Part shown: positions 54,186 through 64,000 of the stretch, piece after piece
Position numbering within the stretch: the stretch's first letter is position 1
Layout of the letters: each line of letters opens with the position of its first letter
Assembly: GCA_037043015.1 (NCBI GenBank)
Contig: CM073323.1
Location: forward strand, 6,882,001-6,946,000
Reading direction: 5' to 3'
Length of the DNA stretch: 64,000 nt
Source: Bryum argenteum
Taxonomy: Eukaryota; Streptophyta; Bryopsida; Bryales; Bryaceae
Notes under the pieces: model-generated
The model's database searches: none
The model's input: only the letters and a program-made list of their open reading frames with translations
What the model was told of the DNA's origin: nothing
Made by a program: the position numbers and the translations under genes

Positions 54186-57100
54186 ATGGAGGAGGAGGAG
54201 ATGGCCAAGCAGATTGCTAAGCGCACCTTCGCTACGCTCCGGCCCCTTTGCACCAAGCTCCTGGAAACTGTCACCACACGACCCGATGAGTGTGCGCAGC
54301 TTCTGATCTCTTTGCAGGTTCTTGTGAAGAAGGTGCCTGTTGTTGGCCTTCAAGCGTGTTTCGAGTAAGTACTGACTCTACAATATTGCCGCTGGCATCT
54401 CTTATTGCGTTCATTATGTTCTATACAGTGCGAGGGTTCATCCCTCTAATCGGTGAATTGAAGAGATATATCGATTGCGGAGAAGGGGATGAAAGTAACG
54501 TATGGAGATTGACTTCTTGAAGCGTCTTGTCTTCTTTGAAGTTTTACTAGTCTGAACGAATCGTGAAGTTGACCTAATTTTTTGGGTACTGTATTGTTTC
54601 AGCTATGTACTGTTTCCTGTCTTGGTACTTTTGGATGCGGCTGTTGCTTGCCGAGCGAACAGAGGAGCACTAGAAGGACAGAAGCGGTTGAATGTAGGCG
54701 ACAAGGTTGCTGAGAGTGCGGTAGCTTGCTTGAAGACAGTGCTGGAAAAATGTCCTTGCCAATCAGTGTCTCAGGTTTATACTTATTTCTCACTGGTTGC
54801 TTCAATTTGTTGGACACTTCGACAACATTCGGCTTTAGAGATGTTCATATTACTTGCTTTCTGTCCCAGTGTTTAACGTGTCCATTTCCTGGCGCAGGTG
54901 ACCACATTAATTCGCAAATTGATAGGAGCTGCCATGCTTTCTCCAGCAGAGGCGTCGGAGGAGTTTCGACATGGTATAGTCACGTGCTTACAAGCTGTTT
55001 TCCAGGGTTTACAACCATGCAAAGCCTTGTCATGCAGCTGTAAATATGTTCTTCCGTCGCCCTTCAGCATATTGAAGCAAGCCCCTGAAGACCTGTACCA
55101 AGGTTATGGTCACATCGGAGTGGAAGAAGATGAGGCTGGTGAAGAGGAAATCATTGAATATGCAGCTCCAGAAATATGCCCGTTGGGATATCTACAATCG
55201 GTGGAAATGGCTCCTGCGATTGGTCATCTGTTGTCTTTACTTCTGCAGGTTTGTGCACCGGCGAAGTTGAGTTTTATCGTTGATATCAATTGATCTGGTG
55301 GAAGTATTTGTATAGTTCTTGCACGTTCTGATGCTTTCAGTGATTGCTTGTCAATGGATTGCTAGATCGCAGACAGAGAGGCAACCTTAGGAGGTGTGGG
55401 AAGCGGTAAACTACGAGAAGATTCTGTATCAACGCTTCGTACTATACTTCTGAAGGTACTTCATGGCCTACGTCACAGGTCTTCATCAGTCGTTTGTGTG
55501 AACTGATTAGAGTTTTTTATATTTTCTGTCCATTTTCATATTCATATTTGTACCAGTACATTGTGATTGTGCACGAATTTTGGTTCTGCTCAAATGCCAT
55601 GGTGAAGATTTCTTCCGTTTTGCAATTAAGTTTGATGCCACCGTATAGGTGCCCTTCTTTGAAGATCTCTCGTCTTAGCATTTTTCTAGTACACTGAAGA
55701 GCACATGATATTAGACATCTTCATTCAGTTCTTCCTGATACTTCATGCCTTCGTGACGATGATTTTAAGTTGATTCTTTATCGTGCTCTCGTGTGAATGC
55801 CTGGTGAAGGCCCTCTTAACGAGAATATTCTTGGGGTGAATGTTCTCTGTTGCAGGTTGGTAACGCAGATGCTTTGGCATATTTCCTACCTGGGGTGGTC
55901 AGCGGCCTCACCAAAGCAATACGCAGCTCAATGGTCACAAGCAAGAGGTCTGTAACAACGGCAACGTACAAATCGGTGGGAGCAGCAGGAAGTACCGGGG
56001 CTCTAGAGGAAAGCCTAAGAGGGTTAGCCGAATTGCTTGTACTGGTATTAGCAGATTCTCGGAATCGTGACTGCTCATCAGCAATGAACACCGAGTCCAG
56101 TGAATTGGGCCAGAGTATTGATCAGGTAGAGGTAGCACTTCAAGCTGTACTACTCAAAGCTGAGGGGTCCTCTAAGGCAGAAATGCATGGGGATTCCAAG
56201 TTAAATGGCATCTCAATAGCTGATGCTGCCCCTAACCACAAAGAAATAGTGAAGGCGGAGGCACCGACATTGGGTGCGCCTCTTCGATTGGAGCGTGATC
56301 GAAAGTGGTTGGAAACCACAGTAGGGCGTTTGGAACCTATTTTATCTGAGTGTTTGCCCTTGGTAAGGAGCCGTGATTTTGCCTGAAGTACCTTCCCTGA
56401 TTTTGCACTTGTATGTGTAATTAGAGTTGGTACATACTGCTTTTCTAATTTGCAGTTGAGAGGGCTTGTATTTGCGCATCTACAGATTATAGTCAATGCA
56501 AATGGTGATGTTTGTCAATGTTGAATTTGTAGCTATGCGCCCATCCATCTTCAACTGTGCGATTGGCAGTTGTGGAATCTGCTGCCGTGCTTCTCTTTTC
56601 CTGCGGCGGCACACTTGAGGGATGCACTTCTTTGTTTCTGGTAAGAGAACTAAACTCTCTTCAGAATATATACCTTTTACTTAAATGATCGCTTTTGTTG
56701 GCAAGGTCTTGAAGCATTGTATCACCTCTAACTAGAATCGCACCGCGACCTGCTGCAGGAGTGCTTATTGGCATTAGCTTGTGATGAATGGCACCACGTT
56801 GCATCAGCAGCTAGCTCAAGCCTTTTGGTTCTTCTATCTGTTGATGAGTTTCTGAGAAAGAGCAAGGGTGATAATGGAGGTGAAGACGTGCATTTGTCAC
56901 TGTGTCGACATAGGTCAAAGCTGCAGAAACAAGCTCTTCTGAACCTTCTGCAGAGGTATGCTTTATCAGCGTAGGAACTTCTATTTCCAAGTTCGTCCTT
57001 TTCAGTTGTCTCGTTTTCATCAAGGGTTAGCGACTGAGAGTACATACAATCAATCTGGTATTCTGAACTATCTTGTGGGAGTTGGTTTAACCTTTGTATC

Positions 57101-60100
57101 ATTCGACATGCTTGTAGACATGAGCCTGACGAGTTTTTTGTTTTGTTTTGTCTTTTAAGATTACTGGAGAGACTCCCTCAAGCAATCTTCACAGGAAACG
57201 AAACTTTAGCAGTTCTTCACGCACGACGTTTAGCTGCTGCTCTTTTCTTCGTTGGTCCTGTGGCTGTTTGCTCAACTTTTCTTGTTTCTATGGTGAGCAA
57301 TTTCCAACCCATTGCTCGATGTATGCTGATTCTTTGTCGACGTCTCTGTCTCCGGCATTAACAATTGTTACCTCTTTATATCGACTCTGGATTGCCGATT
57401 TTCCTAGTCTTCAAGTATATGACTGGTGCATAATCATGTGACATCTGCAGGAAGCTTGCGAAAAATTTGTCAACATCATGTTACAATGTTTGAGTTTTTC
57501 TTCTGCATTTGCTGGACCTATTGACTTGAGTGTTTTAAGCACTGCGCCGAAACCTCAAGCCCTCTTGGTTATAACCGATGCCAAATCAGGCGCAGAGGAT
57601 CACCAGCCAGATACATTCAAGAAGCAGAAACACCAAAAACCAGAAGAGGTTGTTGCAGCAGAGCAGCTGCCCCGTATGCCACCATGGCTCTCACAAACTG
57701 CTCAAAGGGTTTATGGAGCTACTGCAAATATAATCAGGCTTGTGGGTCGAGCTGCTGCCTCTGGTAATATTCTTCGTTATCGACCATTTGTGCGATGCTT
57801 AATACCTGCACCTTATGCATGTGCTTATCATGTTCCTAACATTTGAGTATCCTGTTTTTGTAGGTAGACCTGGGGATCCAGCTTTGATGCGTGTGGTCGA
57901 GACCCTGTTGGAAACTCTACAACAAGCCGCTGATGAGCTCAGTCAGCAGCAGCAGCAGGAGCAAACAATTACGAATTTCGATTTTGGTTCTGGTCAACAA
58001 CAACGACATTCTGCAGTATCAGCTTGTGTCCTTAATGAACTCGTATACGGTGCCTCAGGGCAATGGACTCACGAACTTGCTAGTCACTTTCGAGTTCGAT
58101 CATCCGAAGCATCAAGCGGTGTTGATGCGTGGCAGAATGAAAATGCCAGTGAAGTTGAGACCCGCCTCGTCGAGTGCATGGGCAACATCCTGCATGATTA
58201 CCTCGTGCCTGAATTGTGGGATGCTCCGGTTGATTCTGGAAAATTTACTGAACGAGGTTCCTCCATGGCTGACATGACTCTATTGCATGTTCTTCAAGAC
58301 AATGCCATGCTCCAGCAGGTTGTTTGGTGATCAACCACTTTAAGGTTTCTTGACGTATTCTCTACTAAACGCACTGATAAAATGTGTTCTAACTATGAAA
58401 TGTTGTGAACTTCAGGTTCTTGTGGAGGGCATTGGCGTCTTTGGTTCAGCTCTTGGGAAAGCATTCGAGGATAAGGGATTTTTAGCTCTTGTGTTGTACC
58501 CATTATTGGAAAAGCTTTCCTCAACCAATATCAACGTCAGTTTTGCAGCAGATATTGCGCTGAGGGCCATCTGCTATCACAGTGGTTACCAGTCGGTAAG
58601 TGAGCTTTTCGTACGATATTTCATATAGGTAGTCACAAAATTAACTGCTGCGAAATGTCTGACTTGGAAATTGTTGGAATGCAGGTCAAAGAACTGGTTG
58701 TTCAGAATGCAGACTACGTGGTGGACTCATTATGTAGACAGCTCCGGCATCTGGAACTCCATCCACATGCTCCGACGCTGTTGGCAGCTGTCCTTAAACA
58801 TTCGGGCGCTGCCCCACACCTACTGCCCCTTCTTGAGGAGCCTGTAAGGCCCACCAGAAACTTTCAAGTTCGTCTGGATCTATTTAAAGTGCAGCCGGAT
58901 ATAGATCTGCTTGAATTTCTTTGTAGTATTTCAATATCAGTCAACTGGATGTATATTTATTTATATCTTTGTTTATTGACTGAGTGCAGATGCAATGCAT
59001 TGTTTTGGAACTCGAGGTCACTGCAAGAAGCAGGCATCCGCAATATACTGTGCCACTGCTTCGGGTATGGCTATTGAGAATACTCACACTCAGCGTCCCC
59101 CGCTTAGATGCTTTAAACCCAAATATTTTTATCACTAATCCTTGGAAGTAAGAATTGAAGGCTTCCATTGAAGAAACTTAGATCGGCTACTGTTACGAGT
59201 CACCAATTTCTCTTCCACGTTCATGCTGCAATTAGTGCATCTAAGACCTAGGGATATGTGATAATGAGTAAAGACCAAGGTCACAGTTCCCTAGTACTCT
59301 ATATTTGAATTATGCAAAACGAGCAGAAGGAGCGGAAAGGGTTGAATTTCATGACAGTTTTCCAGTTAGGCACAAGCCTACATGAAGTGATGAAACTTTG
59401 AACTTCTTTTTGATATGTTCAGGCACTTCGTGAAATAGCTAAAGCAGCACGAGCTGAAGGTTCTATGATGGTAGCTGACGCCATGAGAACGGCGGCTGAA
59501 GTTAAAGCCACTTTGGCCGGAAGTTTGGATGTTGAGACAGAGGAGGGACAATTGGTCACTGAGCAATTGATCACTGACATTCAGGAGAGAGAGAGACGGC
59601 GCAAATCTGTGGCTTCCGTTGGAACATCTTGTCTCCATGCATGTGCCCCTCTTCTGGCTTCGCAAGATACTCAGACGTGTCTTCTTGTGCTTGATGCTAT
59701 TGAGGTGATTCCAAAATGCTTGACTGCGATTCTAATGTGGCCTATAGAATTCGTGTCTAGCTAACTTCTTGCGGTGCTATGTTCACGAGCTTGTTCTTTG
59801 ATGATTCAACGTCTGTTCCGCAACTGATGTCAGGTCGTGTTCAGGATGCGATAGCAGGTTTGGCAGACATGGATGCAGCTTTTCCTCACCTGCAAGCTCA
59901 GCGCGTTGCAATTGAAGAATTTCTGAAGAGGTATGCAATGGAGGATCCAGAGAGTGCAGAGCCTTTTGGCTCCCATCAAGATGAAGGTAATCGAAGCAAC
60001 ATACTTTTGCCAAGTATGCATCAAGTGTGGCCACAACTAGCGCCTTGCCTTCGTCATACCCAACCCGCGGTAAGACTTCGCTCTATGATCCTTCGCGATC

Positions 60101-61000
60101 ATTATATACTGCATGTGATTAGCTCGTATGTCTCCGAATGCATGCGAAGTCTCATCTGCTGCTCGCTCTTTTAGGTTCTTGTGCGGGTGCTGGCTGTCAT
60201 AGCAAACCTTATTACAATCTGCGGTGGTCAATTCTTCACCCGCCGTATAGCAAAGGATGCACTGCCACTACTGCTCAAACTTCTTCGTGAGGGGCCTTCC
60301 TTGATCATGAGCCGTCCCTCAGACGCTTTACGACCCAAGTCTAGTAAAGAGCTGTTGCTGCTGAGGAGTCAAGGAAGCGAGATCCAGGAGACTGGAATAT
60401 CACCAGCAGCTAAATTGAAAGTTCAGCTAGCAGTGCTGAAGTGCATAGAGATGATTGCAGGCCATCAGAAAAACTCCTCTGCACTTGAAACTACATACAA
60501 GCCTATTGTGTCGTGGGTTGTTGCTTCGGCGTGTAGAGTGCCTGCCTTGCAGGCGGCAGCAGCGGAAACTCTCGTCGCTCTTTCAAACCTAGACGCGGAT
60601 CTAGTTTGGCTTGTCGTGGCGGATCTTGTTCACGGTACGTCTGCACATCTATGCTCAATGAATCCCGTCATGTCACTATTGCAATTTGAAATTCTCACTC
60701 TTGCAATCTCCCTTTGTGGATATACAAACCACCTCATTGATTTACTCTTCATACGTTTCCAAATTTTATGTTCTGCTTTACGAGTTATGGTAGTGATTGT
60801 GTCATCTCTGCCGTGCAGATGGAACGAGTCAAGGTCTACCTTCACCAGGAGATGAATTTCCCTCTTTTGCGCAAGTTTTCCCTCCCTTGGCTACCCCAAA
60901 GGATGCCTTGTGGGTACAATACTCCAACCACAACGGCGACTGCATGGTTGACAGACGTGTTGCTGAAAACTTGCTTGCAAAGCTGGTGTCCTCTCACTAA
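54186..61000 (+). CDS. TTI1: TELO2-interacting protein 1 (TTI1) homologue, HEAT-repeat protein
   Basis: Seventeen exons join in phase to 1355 residues: 54186-54364, 54603-54774, 54898-55248, 55366-55455, 55856-56362, 56533-56640, 56759-56955, 57160-57292, 57451-57763, 57864-58318, 58416-58595, 58685-58843, 58990-59064, 59423-59704, 59845-60069, 60175-60634 and 60819-61000. TTI1 is the large scaffold of the TELO2-TTI1-TTI2 complex that with HSP90 matures PIKK kinases (TOR, ATM, ATR). Seen: helical repeats throughout, the N-terminal DYVLFPVLVLLDAAV, a central FLALVLYPLLEKLSS and ADIALRAICYHSGY, the SLCRQLRHLELHPHAPTLLAAVL block, and the C-terminal VWPQLAPCLRHTQPAV with VRVLAVIANLITICGGQF. These match plant TTI1 as I remember it, and length fits. 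Two acceptors (56758, 59844) were chosen over nearer AGs because only they keep phase. Confidence 0.9.
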
Positions 61001-63030
61001 GTTGCGCGTCTACGTAGAAGAAATTTTTTCGCATCTCATCTTCCATTCGTAGGACATCCATGACCTCATCTTTCAGTGCAGTTTTTTCATCTCTCTGATA
61101 CAGATAAGGTTACGAGGACTGCCATCGGCTGGACTGATGATTACAGCAAACAAGAGCCCAGCATAGGCAACTGCTACCGCAGATGTAAATGAGCAATATA
61201 TCAATTGTCAATGTTAAGACGCGGTTTAATCCACACGGTCGAGAACTTACTCGAGAATGCAAGGTATCTACACCCAATTTTGAAAGGTCAAGATTTGAGT
61301 ACAGTTCGTTGCAAACACTATTGTTAGCAACAATAAGTACTGAGGTACAACTGCAGTGAGCATCCTGCATCCTGTATCATAACATTTTTAACAAGTTTCA
61401 TTACTCTCCTTGAAAAACCTGAAAATGGACCTATTCTGCTTTTTGAACTGGTATAGAATCAAGGTAGCGAATCTGTTCGAAGCTATTTCACGTCACTGAG
61501 CAAGTGCAAGACAATATGGTAATGATAATTAAACCAATTACAGTTTAGAGTGTAGGTGAGTTTCAATAACCCATTTTCAGTTTGACAAATTTGGGCCAGT
61601 AGGGGTTAAACACACTATTTGATAAAACGAATAATTTCATTGGAAAGTGCCGTCATCCACGCGATGCACCAAATCAATATTTGTGAAGATGTACAGTACT
61701 TAGATCCCCTTTTATCAGACAAAGCCTCCATGTGTCATAAGATGCTCCTTTTTTTCCACTGTACGTGTGGTTACAGCATTGGAAACAGACCTATTCAAAC
61801 AGAAAATGGGACAAGCTTGCATGCACCTTAAAAGTACATATGAGACTTTAGTACAGTCCAGTAAGGTTCAGAGCTCGGAACGTTTGAAAGATATTAACAT
61901 ATCCGAGCAACGAAAGCCTCATGCTAGCAATTGACCAATAACGTCACATGTAGGGAAGGACTTCTACACAAATTTGTCAAATCAAGGGAATAGATGCCTG
62001 CTCAAATACTTATTTGTTTTCTTTAGGAAAATAATTGAGGATGTGTTTGAGAGACTTCTGAATATCGTGACATTTCACCCAAAATCAAGATATTCCCGAT
62101 ATCACAATGTTCACTAATGACCACCTAGTTGGCAATCAATATCATGATATTACATTGGAAATTTAAATGGAGGTTTAAAACTCGATATATCAGCCCCTAC
62201 CTCTCACTATTTGTGCTTCCCCGCCTTTTGCTAAACCACCTTTTATATTCGTTTGGGTGCCAAACGACCCTTCATATTCTCATTATTATAACAAGTGAAA
62301 ATGGAGGTCAAAGTAATTATATTAGTGTTTTATTATTGGGTTTCCAAACGAAGCCGTAAAATATTTCTTTCACCATTGAGGCTTGTTGTATTTTCAAAGT
62401 ACCTTAGAGTATTTACATTATATATATTTGAATTGACACGCTAAATAGAATTTGGCATACCCTTTTTATAGGAGTTGCTGCACAATGAGGATGAACTTCC
62501 AAAGACTCTCCAGTGTTTTGTCAAACAGCTCAAACGTTAGTTATGCAGGTAGAGGTAGTCAGTAGGAATTGTACTTAAACGAAAAGTCACTATCGAAACA
62601 AATTGACAACATCCAAATTATATAGTCACATAGAGATTACTAAAAGTTATTGTGTCAATTATTATGGATAAGTTGTATTAATGAAGAACAATTTATTTTA
62701 TAATGAATAGATGAAACCTAAAAAAATGTTGTAGGGAAGCGGCCAAGGGCAACAACGCTTTTGAAGGGTCATGGTCGTGATGCTCTTCAGCCATTTATAC
62801 TCTTTACACTCTAAATAAATACTTATATTGAAACTTGGCGTATAATTTTTGTAAGTGTTGTCGCCGCAAACATAGTTCCAATGGTCCACGCTCAAGTGCC
62901 TTGCCAAACTCCTATATGCGAAAGGAATTGATGTAGAGCCTAAAGAGAATCAAAAGATCGTCGAATGTCAATAATTTCCAAAACTAAGGGTATTTCTACA
63001 GGATTGGCTACATTTAGTTAAAGAGGAGGG
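61001..63030. other. 3' flank of TTI1, AT-rich intergenic
   Basis: TTI1 3' UTR and spacer. Nothing recognised beyond short open frames. Confidence 0.45.
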
Positions 63031-63720
63031 GTTGCTAAATATAGCACCCCTTTAAATTCACACCCTTCCCAAAGGAGTGGCTAACTTACCATGCTATATT
63101 TTGTCTTCTAGGCCACCATAACACCATAACAAAAATATAGAAGTACTTGAAGTCTAAAAATTTTGAAGATTCTTGATAGGTGGCATGAAAGCTTCCAAAA
63201 GTCAAATTAACTTGAAGTAACAAGATTGAGTAGGATGGGCATCGAGGGTTTTGGGGAGCCGTTGGCGAGTATAGAGCGTTTCTCTGGCGTGCGGCCAAAG
63301 GTAACAGGTCGCATAGCCGGTCCGTTAAGGGCATTCCAAGAAGGAGAGGTTGCTAAATGTAACATCCCTATGAATTCAATCCCTTTTTTAACTAGCTAAA
63401 TGACTATGCTATATTTCACTTTCCACCACATTTTGAGAGAAATTCAAAAATATTTAAGCTCACAAGAGGTTTTCCAAAGGGCGAATGAAATCTTCCAAAA
63501 GTCAAAGTAAACTTCGTTTGACTAAGAGTTCAATGGGGTAGTAGGGCTATTGTGTGGCCTGTGACGGGTGTGGAGCTTTTCTTTGGCACGCCGCCAAAGG
63601 TGATGGATACTATAGCCCATCCATTGGAAAAAGAAAACTATGTTTGCCTCGCTAAATGCAGCCAATCTTGTTCCTTCAGCCAATCTGTTGAGAAGGCCTT
63701 GAGAAAGAAAAGTGACATTT
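63031..63720. repeat. Tandem repeats of about 318 bp
   Basis: The unit beginning GTTGCTAAAT at 63031 starts again at 63349 (period 318). Shared landmarks: 'gctaaatgactatgctatatttca' type, 'ttccaaaagtcaaa', 'tagggc' and 'ggcgtgcggccaaaggt' against 'ggcacgccgccaaaggt'. A third, shorter unit (TTGCCTCGCTAAAT) follows at 63645 and 63719. Divergence is substantial, so the array is old. Confidence 0.62.
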
Positions 63721-64000
63721 GCCTCGCTAAATAAAACCACTCTTATCTCTTTAGCGAGTTCTAAATTAGGATTTAGATACGACCAAAAGCCTTAAAGTTG
63801 GAATATTTACATCAATAGACTCTTACTGAAATTATCACAAACAATTTTTCACTTCTGTGTCAAATATAGATACCGTAATTGTTCAAAATTTCCAACATCA
63901 CTTATAATTTCTATGCTAGTTCATAGCAAGTACTCTTGCTCTTTCTAGACGGAGGAGTCAGCGATTGGCGGTCAAAGATGCAGACGTTGAAACGTTTTTA
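63721..64000. other. Right edge, nothing recognised
   Basis: AT-rich sequence without a gene. The last 60 bases become GC-richer. Confidence 0.4.

Noticed and set aside
29952..61000. UXT and TTI1 as a functional cluster for PIKK maturation
   Set aside because: They are 24 kb apart with unrelated genes and transposons between and opposite strands; proximity is most likely chance.

Overview
The window is nuclear DNA of a land plant. Every recognisable gene is an intron-rich plant gene: a FOREVER YOUNG-type reductase, a SAMTL-type carrier with an EF-hand, a double-AP2 factor with the plant-specific 9-nt microexon, and a plant-type thymidine kinase. The rest is plant repeats: a Ty3/gypsy LTR element, Stowaway-like MITEs and a tRNA-derived SINE family. 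A seed-free plant (moss or lycophyte) would fit, but the sequence does not settle the species. I see no prokaryotic or organellar genes, no CRISPR array and no rRNA or tRNA gene.

Layout. 2.4-5.2 kb: FEY-like short-chain reductase (+), convergent with a thymidine kinase (-) at 6.1-7.9 kb. 8.6-11.2 kb: AT-rich repeat with a SINE inserted. 11.5-14.6 kb: SAMTL-like mitochondrial or plastid carrier (+). 14.6-18.4 kb: repeats and a second SINE. 18.5-23.5 kb: ten-exon AP2 gene (+) with a very long N-terminus. 26.6-29.4 kb: secreted, probably GPI-anchored PLC-X-domain protein (+), convergent with a single-exon prefoldin-like UXT gene (-). 31.3-32.5 kb: ZNRD2-like zinc-ribbon gene (+), followed by a diverged tandem copy that lacks the zinc ribbon and carries a MITE and a SINE in its introns. 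36-39 kb: decayed transposon-like DNA. 39.6-41.2 kb: small unknown gene. 41-50 kb: repeat block with two TIR elements and a rearranged gypsy element. 50.9-52.0 kb: BTB/POZ gene. 54.2-61.0 kb: 17-exon TTI1 (HEAT-repeat) gene. 61-64 kb: intergenic DNA ending in tandem repeats.

The genes are unrelated housekeeping or regulatory loci and form no operon or pathway cluster. All exon models were made by hand by joining reading frames at GT/AG sites with matching phase. The models for FEY, TK, SAMTL, AP2, PLC-X, ZNRD2 and TTI1 close without any phase conflict. The most unusual items are the AP2 protein with about 620 residues before its DNA-binding domain, the internally inverted gypsy insertion with an intact 5-bp target duplication, the young SINE family, and the truncated ZNRD2 duplicate that is still open. 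I found no clearly new multi-gene system.
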